Shown here: one piece after another, positions 19,029 to 28,182 of the stretch
Numbering within the stretch: position 1 is the first letter of the stretch
Layout: every line of letters begins with the position of its first letter
Made by a program: the position numbers and the translations under genes
The notes under the pieces: model-generated
Seen by the model: only the letters and a program-made list of their open reading frames with translations
Told to the model about the DNA's origin: nothing
Database searches by the model: none
Origin: Shewanella abyssi
Lineage (GTDB): Bacteria; Pseudomonadota; Gammaproteobacteria; Enterobacterales; Shewanellaceae
NCBI RefSeq assembly: GCF_023284025.1
Contig: NZ_JAKIKR010000002.1
Span: 62,001-126,000 of the forward strand
Direction of reading: 5' to 3'
DNA length: 64,000 nt

Positions 19029-21509
19029 ATGAATACTCTTTTGCTATCACCAGCTGCCACCATTACACCAAATTTTCATGGTGTCTTATTGCAATCAGAT
19101 CTAGGCGATTTTCAGCTGCATGGTAAAGGTGTCAGTGACTTTGTCATCACTGTTGTGCCGCTATTGCAGGGTGATAATACAGAGCAAGAAGTGTGTGAAA
19201 AACTGCCTGATTATAGCGAAAGCAGTGTGCGCGCCGTTATAGCTCTACTTAAGAAAAATGGGTTGTTGGAGGAGATGGAAGCCGATAACCGCTTTGCGCC
19301 ACCATGGGCAATGCATCAGCGCTTTATGAATGCCTGGTCTAACAAAGCAACAGCTGAAAATGCATTAAACGATAAGAAAATATTAGTGATTGGGCTGGAG
19401 CCTTGGTCAGTGAAAATGGTTGATGAGTTAGCGTCTTCAGGGGTTGGCCATATTCATATTATCGATAATGATGTTGTCACCGCCGACGATATTCTTTGTC
19501 ACCGGGCCTTTGGTCAGCAAAGTCTTGGACTGCCCCGCGCTGACGTTTTGAAAGAGGCCATTGCGCAGCAAAGCCCTTGGTGCAAAGTCACCACGCAATC
19601 ACTCACCAAAGGGAGTCATGGAATCGATTTAGCCGATGAATTGGACTGGGAACTGGTGGTTGTTACGCTCAGTAAGGAGGCTAAACATTGGCTCTACCAA
19701 ATATCTAAAACACTGCAGCACCATGATCTACCTGCGCTCTATGGCAGTTTAGACGGGTTAGAGTCTTGGATAGGCCCTGCGGTTAATCTAACCCATGCAA
19801 CGAGTGCTATCGATGCATGTTGGAACTGCCTACGTTTACGCCGATTGGGCACAGAGCAAGTCCCTGATTTAGCGCACGAGTTAGACAAGAGTGCTAACAA
19901 TAGCCAACAAACAAGTCGAGCGCGCAGCATGCTCACCTCGATGGCTGCACTTACGGGGCATCAACTTACGATGGAAGTGATAAAGCTATTATCTGGCTAC
20001 ATTCAAACCGATCTGGTGGGTAAGGTGAATGTGCAAAACCTGGTGACCAGTCAGGCTGAATCTCATAAAATTATCCCAGTGCCTTGGTGTAAGGTATGCG
20101 GTTATGATCATAACTTAGCTGCAGCCCATACGTCGCTCGTTAAAGAGCAGCAGTTACAACATGCAGCGATGCAAGTTGGCGCAATGAGCGCAGTCTCTGC
20201 ACATCAAATTGAACTGACTAACCCGCTGAACCGAGCTAATACCATTGATGATGTCAACCAGCTATTCGAAGGTTGGGTCGATAGCAAAACCGGCATCATT
20301 CGCCAGTTAAGCGGCCATTCACCGCAGTTACCAGACTTTCCGGTTACCGCCTCAGCCAGCGTATCCAATTTTACCTCTGGGCAGTATGATCCTCGCGCAG
20401 TAGGGCAAGTAGGATCAGGTAAAGGTCTTGATGGTGTCTCTGCCCACATAAGCGCCATCGGTGAGGCCATTGAGCGCTACTCAGCGGCAAGATATCGCCT
20501 TGAAGATTGTCACTATGCATCGATTAGTCAGCTAACAGGAGATTACCTCGATCCCAATGACTTGGTGCTGTACTCAAAAAAGCAGTATCACTCGGCGCAA
20601 TTTCCATTTTCGCGCTGGAATAAAAAACGCAAAATCCATTGGAGCAAAGGTGTCTATTTAGGTGGGCAAGAGCCGGTATGGGTTCCCTCTTTAGTCAGCT
20701 ATTTCAACTTCAGCAGCCCCTATGAAGAGCAGTTCAGTCAAGTGTCTTCAAACGGATTAGCGGCAGGGCAAGATAACGACGACGCCGCCATCAGAGCGAC
20801 TTACGAGCTTATTGAGCGTGATGCCATGATGTTAACTTGGTACGCCAAGCATCCATGCCAACGACTGAAGCTTGATGCCGTCAATAACGGCAAGATGCGA
20901 GTTATGCTCGATGAACTGTCAGCAACGGGCGTGACATTGGAGCTTTATCTGCTGGATGTGGGGGTTCATGTTCCTACGGTTGTTTGCTTAGCCTTTGGCG
21001 ATGGACTGCGCACACCTGCGGTGTCGGTAGCCCTTGCTTGCCATGGCGATATTCAAGTGGCGATGAAAAAAGCACTGCTAGAGCAGGGACATGTGATGCC
21101 GTATCTATGTCACCTGATGAGAACTGGCGCCAAAGTGCCACAACATGTGACCGAGGTGCAAAGCCTTGAGGATCACGCGGCCTATTATTTTAAATTAGCA
21201 AAGCGCTCAGCTTTCGACTTTATGCGCCAACCTGCCGAGCAGGCAATTAATATAGAGCAGTGGGGCTATCCAGTGGTCAAAGACTCGGCCGATTTAAATC
21301 AACGGTTACTCGATGCCGATGTAAAGGTTGCCATTGTCGATGTGACCTCTCCAGATGTGGCTTTGAGCCCCTTTAGAGTCGCCAGAGCGGTGGGCAAGCA
21401 TATGCAGCCGATCCATTTTGGCGAGCAATTTAAACGAATCGATAATCCGCGCTTGAAGCTGTTACTAGGGAGTAAAGTGGTCAATATGGATCCCCACCCG
21501 ATCGCGTAG
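19029..21509 (+). CDS. Single-chain azoline synthetase: RRE, E1-like and YcaO domains
   Basis: Predicted TOMM cyclodehydratase of 826 residues; the ATG at 19029 has AAAGGAA upstream. Residues about 1-85 look like a PqqD-like leader-recognition (RRE) domain. Residues about 110-370 are ThiF/E1-like, but the nucleotide loop reads VIGLEPWS, without GxGG, as expected for a scaffold. Zinc cysteines are at C264/C267 (CWNC) and C354/C357 (CKVC). Residues about 400-826 are a SagD-type YcaO domain with SAIGEAIER (near 477), YELIERDA (near 593) and MKKALLEQG (near 680). YcaO enzymes use ATP to phosphorylate the backbone amide during cyclisation. The C-terminus MDPHPIA is a short Pro-x-Pro end. Confidence 0.9.
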   Translation: MNTLLLSPAATITPNFHGVLLQSDLGDFQLHGKGVSDFVITVVPLLQGDNTEQEVCEKLPDYSESSVRAVIALLKKNGLLEEMEADNRFAPPWAMHQRFMNAWSNKATAENALNDKKILVIGLEPWSVKMVDELASSGVGHIHIIDNDVVTADDILCHRAFGQQSLGLPRADVLKEAIAQQSPWCKVTTQSLTKGSHGIDLADELDWELVVVTLSKEAKHWLYQISKTLQHHDLPALYGSLDGLESWIGPAVNLTHATSAIDACWNCLRLRRLGTEQVPDLAHELDKSANNSQQTSRARSMLTSMAALTGHQLTMEVIKLLSGYIQTDLVGKVNVQNLVTSQAESHKIIPVPWCKVCGYDHNLAAAHTSLVKEQQLQHAAMQVGAMSAVSAHQIELTNPLNRANTIDDVNQLFEGWVDSKTGIIRQLSGHSPQLPDFPVTASASVSNFTSGQYDPRAVGQVGSGKGLDGVSAHISAIGEAIERYSAARYRLEDCHYASISQLTGDYLDPNDLVLYSKKQYHSAQFPFSRWNKKRKIHWSKGVYLGGQEPVWVPSLVSYFNFSSPYEEQFSQVSSNGLAAGQDNDDAAIRATYELIERDAMMLTWYAKHPCQRLKLDAVNNGKMRVMLDELSATGVTLELYLLDVGVHVPTVVCLAFGDGLRTPAVSVALACHGDIQVAMKKALLEQGHVMPYLCHLMRTGAKVPQHVTEVQSLEDHAAYYFKLAKRSAFDFMRQPAEQAINIEQWGYPVVKDSADLNQRLLDADVKVAIVDVTSPDVALSPFRVARAVGKHMQPIHFGEQFKRIDNPRLKLLLGSKVVNMDPHPIA

Positions 21510-21583
21510 CGAGCAGCAACGATGTGCGAGTTTGTAATGAGAAGCTCGCAACGAAAACACTTTTTTACATCAAGGACGAACAG

Positions 21584-22537
21584 ATGAATGTACTGGTATG
21601 TGGTACTAACTATGGCGCGACTTATATTCGCGCATTGGCAACACAGCCGCAAAACCTAAACTTAGCGGGCATATTGTCTACTGGAAGCAAACGCTCGATG
21701 GAATATGCGGCGCAGTTTCAGGTAGCACACTTTACTCAAATAGAGCAGATCCCAACAGGCAGTATTGATATCGCCTGTATTGCTGTGTCAGGTGAAGCGG
21801 GGCAAAACTTGACGATACATTGCCTCAATCAAGGCATTCATGTTTTGTGTGAGCACCCTGTAGGGGAAGAGTTTGTCCGATACGCCCTTAGTTTAGCTGC
21901 GCAAAAAGGTTGCCGGTTTCATGTTAATGCACATTTTGCAGATCTTAATGCGCCCCAAGCCTTTTACCAAGCTATCTCTGTTGCTACCCAGCAAGCCGCT
22001 TGTTTGCATTTTGACCTCAATGTCAATTTACGCACCTTATACTCAGGACTCGACTTGTTAGGCAGAGCCTTAGGCTCACTGTCGAATATTGAACTAGTCC
22101 CAGCGACTCAAGCCGCTAAGAGTCGGGGATTATTTGAAACACTGCAGTTAACGGGACCTGAATTTTCAGTGTCTATCTTATGCCAGAACTTTGCATCGGA
22201 ACATGATGATGGTAGTGCAACACTGCTCAATCATCGTTTCAGCGCCACATTCCCCCATGGTAACTTGTTGCTCTGTGAAACTGCAGGTCCCGTCTACTGG
22301 TTTCCATCACCTGTTTCTATGCCTGCGGAAACATGGCAAAGCTATCTGCCTGTGCAAGTAGAGCCGAGCAATCAATATCAGTTAATGCAGCAGCGAGATA
22401 ATGCCAATATCATTGCGTTAAATAAGTTAATGGTTAGCATTACAGATCCCGGCGCAATCATTGAGCAGCAGCCAGAGTACCTGTTGGGATTATCAAGATT
22501 ATGGGAAAGAGCATTAGCTGTTTTACAGTGCGGTTAG
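21584..22537 (+). CDS. Gfo/Idh/MocA oxidoreductase resembling thiazolinyl imide reductase
   Basis: Protein of 317 residues. The start at 21584 has AAGGA 7 bases upstream; an earlier in-frame ATG at 21524 has none. The N-terminus MNVLVCGTNYGATYIRAL is a Rossmann dinucleotide loop. CEHPVGEEF and FHVNAHFADLNA match, as I recall them, conserved stretches of Irp3/YbtU and PchG, which reduce thiazolines to thiazolidines in yersiniabactin and pyochelin assembly. No nonribosomal peptide synthetase is present here; the gene follows a YcaO cyclodehydratase by 74 bases. I infer NAD(P)H-dependent reduction of azolines in the modified precursor. Oxidation, or an accessory sugar dehydrogenase role, remains possible. 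Confidence 0.8.
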   Translation: MNVLVCGTNYGATYIRALATQPQNLNLAGILSTGSKRSMEYAAQFQVAHFTQIEQIPTGSIDIACIAVSGEAGQNLTIHCLNQGIHVLCEHPVGEEFVRYALSLAAQKGCRFHVNAHFADLNAPQAFYQAISVATQQAACLHFDLNVNLRTLYSGLDLLGRALGSLSNIELVPATQAAKSRGLFETLQLTGPEFSVSILCQNFASEHDDGSATLLNHRFSATFPHGNLLLCETAGPVYWFPSPVSMPAETWQSYLPVQVEPSNQYQLMQQRDNANIIALNKLMVSITDPGAIIEQQPEYLLGLSRLWERALAVLQCG

Positions 22538-22642
22538 CCGTTGTTTTTTGTAGCGCCTAAAAGGTTATTAACGTTCAGCAAAGTGAGCCAAATAGTAGCT
22601 CACTTAAATCAGTGTCAATTGAACGAAAACAGGTTGGTTAAA

Positions 22643-23143
22643 CTAAGCAGTTACTTTATCTAGCACCACATCATCACCAATGGCATACAACGCTTCGGTC
22701 AATTTATCCTCATGGCTGGCATCTTTAAGGCCCAAATCAAACTCTGCTCTAAACAGTGCTATACCGCTATGACTTGCACTTTCATATCGAGTGCTCATAT
22801 GCTCAATGTTGATCCCTAGCGCACTAATTTTGTTCGATATTTCGTGGACTAATCCAGGTCTGTCGTAAGCAACCAGTGAATAACTAAGGTGGATATCTTT
22901 GTTGGCTACTTTTTTTGTTTTGGCGTAGGTTAGCGCAACACCTTCTAGACACTCTAAGGTTTCAATAAGTGCGTCCCATTGAGCTGAAGGCACCTCTAAT
23001 AGTAAGATCGCAGCAAATATACCATCGATATGGCGCAGCTCAGAATCTAACCAATTTCCGCCGTGATGGCTTACTGCTTGGGCTATTTGCTCTACTAAAC
23101 CTTCGCGGTCCATCGCTTGTAACGTAACTAAGTATCTCAACAT
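22643..23143 (-). CDS. GcvR-like protein with two ACT domains
   Basis: Protein of 166 residues with two ACT domains. The first covers residues 1-75 (LVTLQAMDREGLVEQIAQAV) and the second about 90-160 (SLVAYDRPGLVHEISNKI). Each has the xDRxGLV ligand-site motif. The length and architecture fit the GcvR family, in which E. coli GcvR antagonises GcvA in control of glycine cleavage. No gcvA or gcv genes are nearby, so the target is unproven. It is divergent from the pst operon. Confidence 0.8.
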   Translation of the reverse strand: MLRYLVTLQAMDREGLVEQIAQAVSHHGGNWLDSELRHIDGIFAAILLLEVPSAQWDALIETLECLEGVALTYAKTKKVANKDIHLSYSLVAYDRPGLVHEISNKISALGINIEHMSTRYESASHSGIALFRAEFDLGLKDASHEDKLTEALYAIGDDVVLDKVTA

Positions 23144-23177
23144 ATTGATATAGCTCCATTAATTATTAAGTTAACCG

Positions 23178-23211
23178 CTGTAACACTAGTGTCATTTTTG
23201 CGTCATATAAT
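23178..23211 (+). promoter_or_regulatory. Candidate Pho box upstream of pstC
   Basis: Three half-sites begin exactly 11 bases apart: CTGTAAC (23178), GTGTCAT (23189) and GCGTCAT (23200). The last two resemble the PhoB consensus CTGTCAT-N4-CTGTCAT. A TATAAT hexamer overlaps the end of the last half-site, and a second -10-like TAGAAT lies at 23221. The position about 120 bases before pstC suits phosphate-starvation control of the operon. Confidence 0.55.
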
Positions 23212-23323
23212 GCATCACATTAGAATATGTCAACGTAGTGCTTATTTGGTAACACTACAGTTAACATAGTCGTTGATGCAATCCCAGTTTATTTTACTGG
23301 CTTTTTAATAATCGAGGTTCTTA

Positions 23324-25579
23324 ATGGAAACTCAGGTATCTCAGCCTGGACCTGCTGCAAAAAACCTATTGATAAACAATGGTACATCGCGCAGAGCAAT
23401 CATGGACAAAGCAGCCCAAATAGGTGTCACCATTGGTGGAACCATGGTATTTGTGGCGTTGCTACTGATCTTCTTTTATCTACTTTATGTCATTAAGCCT
23501 CTATTTGATAGCGTGGAGGTAACGGCTGTTTCGAGTGCCCAATATCATGATACTCAGCCCGCGTTAATGGTCGGCAGTGATGAGCAAAATGAGATCATGT
23601 ATCGAGTATCACAGCTAGGTAAAGTGGATTTTTTTGATACGCAAACATCACAACTTTTAAGAACGGAGCAGATTAATACGCCAGCAGGCGCAAATATTGT
23701 CAGTAGCTCGGCTGCAATACCAAATGAGCAACGCTTTGCATTAGGATTAAGTAATGGTCAAGTGATTATTGCCGCTGTGGAGTTCGTGGTTACCTACCCA
23801 GATAACAAACGCCTTATCACGCCTAAGCTTGGATTCTTGAATGGCAATGCGCCACTGACTGTGGATGCTGACGGTCATGCACTTAACCATTTAGCATTTG
23901 ATGTCAGCAGTGACAAAATGAGCTTTGTTTATCAGGGTGATGACAAAATATGGCGTATCTCTCGTCAGGAAGGCGAAGAGAACATGATGACCGAGGAGGT
24001 TGAGTGGGTGTCGTATAAAGGCACTATTCCTGATGCGCCAGTCAACGTTCAACAACAAATAATGACGCCGGATCACCGTCAATTGATTTTGAGTTCAGAT
24101 AACAAACTGTTTGTTTATGATATTCGTGACGCTGAAGCCGTGAGTTTACGACAAGTGCTTGAACTTGGGCGTGCTAAAGCCAAGGTAACCAATGTGAGTT
24201 TGTTAGCCGGTGCTAGCTCTTTGTTGGTCAGCTACGACAGTGGCTTAGTTCAGCAATACTTTCAGGTAAACGGTGAGCAAGGACGTCAATATCAAGAGAT
24301 CCGCGACTTTGAAAACAAAGCGGGTATTAAGAGTGTCGCCTCTGAGTTTTATCGTAAGAGCTTTGTTACCATTACCGACAAGGGCAACCTAAGCCTGCTC
24401 TATACCACCAGTCAGCGTGAGCTTTTCTCCGAAAAATTTGACCTTAAAAACCCCGGTACTGTCGGCTTTAGTCCACGTTCTAACGCGTTGATTGTTGAGG
24501 CTGGCGGTAAGCTAAACCTGTTTAGTGTATCCAATACTCACCCTGAAATATCCTGGAGTGCGATGTGGAGTAAGGTGTGGTACGAAGGCTACCCAGAACC
24601 TAAATATGTGTGGCAGTCAACGTCAGGTTCAGATGACTTTGAAGCAAAACTAAGCCTAATGCCATTGGCGTTTGGTACCATGAAAGCGGCTTTTTACGCG
24701 ATGCTATTTGCCACTCCATTGGCTATTGCGGGGGCGATATACACGGCGTATTTCATGTCACCAAAAGTACGCGCAGTGGTTAAGCCAACGATTGAGATAA
24801 TGGAAGCCTTACCGACGGTTATTCTGGGTTTCTTAGCGGGTCTTTGGCTCGCGCCGCTGATTGAAGAGAATCTGCCTGGCATTATTACCCTGCTCATATT
24901 GCTACCCACCTCGATACTGTCTAGCGCATTTGCATGGCATAAACTGCCCGCTAAGTGGAAGCAACGCCTGCCCGATACCTACCAAGAGATTATGTTAATC
25001 CCGGTGATCCTCTTTATCGGTTGGTTCTCTTTTGCGATTAGCCCAGGTTTAGAAACAGCGTTCTTTGGTGGTGATACTCGTATGTTTATTACTAATGAGT
25101 TAGGCATCACCTTTGACCAACGTAATGCGTTAGTTGTGGGGATAGCCATGGGCTTTGCGGTTATTCCGACTATCTTCTCCATTGCTGAAGATGCGGTGTT
25201 CTCGGTACCACGTCATCTGTCAAACGGCAGTTTGGCACTGGGTGCAACCACATGGCAGACCTTAACACGAGTGGTTTTGTTAACAGCAAGTCCAGGGATC
25301 TTCTCTGCCGTAATGATGGGGTTAGGTCGCGCTGTAGGCGAAACCATGATTGTGTTAATGGCAACCGGTAACACGGCGATTATGGAGTGGAGTGTTTTCG
25401 AAGGGATGAGAACGCTGGCAGCCAACATTGCTGTTGAGATGCCGGAATCTGCCATTGGTAGCTCCCATTACAGGGTGCTGTTCCTTGCTGCTTTTGTACT
25501 GTTTATCTTTACGTTCTTCTTCAACACCATTGCAGAAGTTGTTAGACAACGCCTACGTGAACGCTATAGCTCACTGTAA
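23324..25579 (+). CDS. pstC: Phosphate ABC transporter permease PstC (long form)
   Basis: At 751 residues it is far longer than E. coli PstC (about 320). After an N-terminal membrane helix (about residues 38-62) there is a roughly 370-residue periplasmic-facing insert rich in beta-type repeats (GLSNGQVIIAAV, FVYDIRDAEAV), possibly a propeller. The permease core then follows (about 445-745), with the EAA-type motif GSLALGATTWQTLTRVVLL. This enlarged form is known in several marine gammaproteobacteria. It heads pstC-pstA-pstB-phoU. No pstS is adjacent. Confidence 0.9.
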   Translation: METQVSQPGPAAKNLLINNGTSRRAIMDKAAQIGVTIGGTMVFVALLLIFFYLLYVIKPLFDSVEVTAVSSAQYHDTQPALMVGSDEQNEIMYRVSQLGKVDFFDTQTSQLLRTEQINTPAGANIVSSSAAIPNEQRFALGLSNGQVIIAAVEFVVTYPDNKRLITPKLGFLNGNAPLTVDADGHALNHLAFDVSSDKMSFVYQGDDKIWRISRQEGEENMMTEEVEWVSYKGTIPDAPVNVQQQIMTPDHRQLILSSDNKLFVYDIRDAEAVSLRQVLELGRAKAKVTNVSLLAGASSLLVSYDSGLVQQYFQVNGEQGRQYQEIRDFENKAGIKSVASEFYRKSFVTITDKGNLSLLYTTSQRELFSEKFDLKNPGTVGFSPRSNALIVEAGGKLNLFSVSNTHPEISWSAMWSKVWYEGYPEPKYVWQSTSGSDDFEAKLSLMPLAFGTMKAAFYAMLFATPLAIAGAIYTAYFMSPKVRAVVKPTIEIMEALPTVILGFLAGLWLAPLIEENLPGIITLLILLPTSILSSAFAWHKLPAKWKQRLPDTYQEIMLIPVILFIGWFSFAISPGLETAFFGGDTRMFITNELGITFDQRNALVVGIAMGFAVIPTIFSIAEDAVFSVPRHLSNGSLALGATTWQTLTRVVLLTASPGIFSAVMMGLGRAVGETMIVLMATGNTAIMEWSVFEGMRTLAANIAVEMPESAIGSSHYRVLFLAAFVLFIFTFFFNTIAEVVRQRLRERYSSL

Positions 25580-25654
25580 TGTTAAAAGTAGAGATATATA
25601 TGGATATTAAGATGATTAATAATATTTCGCCTGTCGCCGTAAGAGGTATAGCAA

Positions 25655-27307
25655 ATGGGTAAGTGGTTTAAATCTGGCTCTCCGTGGATTTGGATGACCA
25701 GTGGCGCTGTGAGCGTGTGTTTAATTGCGGTACTTGGATTACTTTTGCTTATCGCATGGCGTGGTTTAAGTTACTTCTGGCCGGCTGATATCTATCAGTG
25801 GCAGATAACGGATCACAATAACCAACGTTCTACCATAATCGGTGAAATATACGATAGAGAAGAGGTGCCCATTGAGCGTCTATTGTCTGCAGGTCATACC
25901 TTCGATGCAGACGTTGGCGACACTGTGACACGTTACCTGATTAAAACCGGTAACCGTGAGTTTGTTGACTTAGATTTTCGCTGGGTGATGGAGACCAACA
26001 TTATTTCGCGCTCTAAGCCCAATGATATTGCGGTCATTGAGCGTAGCAAAAACGGTGATTTTTACGGATATCCAGTCGGGATCATCGAGGATGGTAAGCG
26101 CTTAACGCCAGATAACATTGAAACTGCTTTTGCTGAACATATCGAACGAGCGGTGGCGTTAAATGACCGCGCACTCGAGATTCAAAAAGGTGATATCGGT
26201 ACTATCAACTATGAGCTAGAGAACCTGCGTTTAGAGGCTCGCCGATATGAGTTGGATAATGCACTGACCCAGACTCGAAAAGCTGACATTGAAGCGCAAC
26301 GCCTGACATTAGATGCTGAGTATCAAGTTGTTGAGAAAGAGTTCTTTGCCCTTAAAACAGAAGCTGGCCGAGACTTTGTTATCATTCGCGACATGCGCGG
26401 TGAAGAGGTTACGCTTAAACTCGATACGATTTTAGATGTCACCTACGCTAACCGTCTCACCACGTTAGGCAGGATAGGGCATTGGTTTATCGGTATTGGT
26501 AAGTTTGTCAGTGATGATCCACGAGAAGCGAATACCGAAGGCGGGGTATTTCCGGCGATTTTTGGTACCGTGTTTATGGTGATGCTGATGGCGGTGATTG
26601 TGACGCCATTTGGGGTGGTCGCGGCCATTTACCTACACGAGTACGCCAAGAAAGGTCCGGTGACTAAGATGATCCGCATCGCGGTGATTAACTTAGCGGG
26701 TGTGCCATCAATCGTCTACGGTGTGTTTGGTTTAGGGTTCTTTGTTTACATGTTTGGTGGCTCTATTGACCAACTGTTTTACCCAGAAGCCCTACCTGCG
26801 CCCACCTTTGGTTCGCCAGGCGTTCTCTGGTCAGCATTAACCTTAGCCATCTTAACGTTGCCTGTCGTGATTGTATCGACAGAGGAAGGCTTGAGCCGGA
26901 TCCCTAGTTCGGTGCGTCAAGGTAGTTTGGCGCTGGGCGCGACGAAGGCGGAAACCTTGTGGCGCATTGTTGTTCCAATGGCCAGTCCTGCCATTATGAC
27001 GGGATTGATTTTGGCGGTGGCACGCGCCGCAGGTGAGGTTGCTCCCTTGATGTTGGTGGGGGTGGTAAAACTTGCGCCAACACTGCCTGTCGACTTGAAT
27101 TTCCCATTTGTGCATTTAGAACGAAAGTTCATGCACCTAGGTTTCCACATCTATGATGTTGGTTTCCAAAGCCCTAACGTAGAAGCTGCGCGCCCCTTGG
27201 TATACGCGACTTCCTTCCTTTTGGTCTCGGTGATCGTGGCATTAAATTTAACCGCCATTGGTGTACGAAACCACTTACGCGAAAAATATCGTTCGCTTGA
27301 GCATTAA
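25655..27307 (+). CDS. pstA: Phosphate ABC transporter permease PstA (long form)
   Basis: The second permease, 550 residues against about 300 in E. coli PstA. A membrane helix near residues 14-36 is followed by an extra periplasmic region with a long Glu/Arg-rich helical segment (about 175-230). The permease domain (about 295-540) contains the EAA loop GSLALGATKAETLWRIVVPMA. Paired enlargement of PstC and PstA suggests that the two extra domains interact. It is preceded by an AGAGG ribosome-binding site. Confidence 0.92.
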   Translation: MGKWFKSGSPWIWMTSGAVSVCLIAVLGLLLLIAWRGLSYFWPADIYQWQITDHNNQRSTIIGEIYDREEVPIERLLSAGHTFDADVGDTVTRYLIKTGNREFVDLDFRWVMETNIISRSKPNDIAVIERSKNGDFYGYPVGIIEDGKRLTPDNIETAFAEHIERAVALNDRALEIQKGDIGTINYELENLRLEARRYELDNALTQTRKADIEAQRLTLDAEYQVVEKEFFALKTEAGRDFVIIRDMRGEEVTLKLDTILDVTYANRLTTLGRIGHWFIGIGKFVSDDPREANTEGGVFPAIFGTVFMVMLMAVIVTPFGVVAAIYLHEYAKKGPVTKMIRIAVINLAGVPSIVYGVFGLGFFVYMFGGSIDQLFYPEALPAPTFGSPGVLWSALTLAILTLPVVIVSTEEGLSRIPSSVRQGSLALGATKAETLWRIVVPMASPAIMTGLILAVARAAGEVAPLMLVGVVKLAPTLPVDLNFPFVHLERKFMHLGFHIYDVGFQSPNVEAARPLVYATSFLLVSVIVALNLTAIGVRNHLREKYRSLEH

Positions 27308-27338
27308 TTGACGATTATCCTAAGTGATAGGAAATAAC

Positions 27339-28157
27339 ATGATTTCAATAGATCAATCGGTAATGAAGACTGAAATGCTAGACCTAGAGAACTTAAGTAA
27401 AGAAGACACGGCGCTAGAGATCCGTAACCTAAACCTTAAATATGGCAATAAACAGGCACTGTTTGATGTGTCTATGCATATCCCTAAGAAAAAGGTCACG
27501 GCTTTTATTGGCCCAAGTGGTTGCGGTAAATCAACCCTATTGCGTTGCATCAACCGCATGAATGACTTAATTGATAACTGCCATACCAGTGGCGAAATAT
27601 TGCTGCACGGGCAGAACATCTACGACAAAAAAGTCGATGTCGCCGCATTGCGTCGTAATGTGGGTATGGTATTCCAACGTCCAAACCCATTCCCTAAATC
27701 AATTTATGAGAATGTGGTGTATGGATTACGCCTTCAAGGCGTTAACAATCGTCGCGATCTTGATGATGCCGCTGAGAGCTCGTTGCGCGGCGCTGCGATT
27801 TGGGACGAAGTTAAAGACAGATTGCATGACAATGCCTTTGGCCTCTCTGGCGGACAGCAACAGCGTTTAGTTATCGCTCGTGCTATCGCTATTGAGCCTG
27901 AAGTGTTACTGCTTGATGAACCCACATCGGCACTGGACCCAATCTCAACCTTGACGATTGAAGAGTTAATTAATGAGCTTAAATCCAAATATACCGTGGT
28001 GATTGTGACGCATAACATGCAGCAGGCTGCGCGAGTGTCAGATCAAACCGCCTTCATGTATATGGGTGAGCTGGTTGAATATGCTGACACCAACACCATA
28101 TTTACCACGCCGCGTAAGAAAAAGACCGAAGATTACATTACCGGTCGTTACGGCTAA
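27339..28157 (+). CDS. pstB: Phosphate ABC transporter ATP-binding protein PstB
   Basis: ATPase of the Pst importer. Walker A GPSGCGKS, signature LSGGQQQR, Walker B and D-loop [12 protein letters not shown], and the H-loop VTHNMQQA are all present. The PstB-typical [15 protein letters not shown] and [15 protein letters not shown] are intact. The ATG at 27339, with AGGA 6 bases upstream, gives 272 residues; a GTG at 27324 is less likely. It lies between pstA and phoU. Confidence 0.97.
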   Translation: MISIDQSVMKTEMLDLENLSKEDTALEIRNLNLKYGNKQALFDVSMHIPKKKVTAFIGPSGCGKSTLLRCINRMNDLIDNCHTSGEILLHGQNIYDKKVDVAALRRNVGMVFQRPNPFPKSIYENVVYGLRLQGVNNRRDLDDAAESSLRGAAIWDEVKDRLHDNAFGLSGGQQQRLVIARAIAIEPEVLLLDEPTSALDPISTLTIEELINELKSKYTVVIVTHNMQQAARVSDQTAFMYMGELVEYADTNTIFTTPRKKKTEDYITGRYG

Positions 28158-28182
28158 ATTGAACTGATAGAGGTTTATTGCA

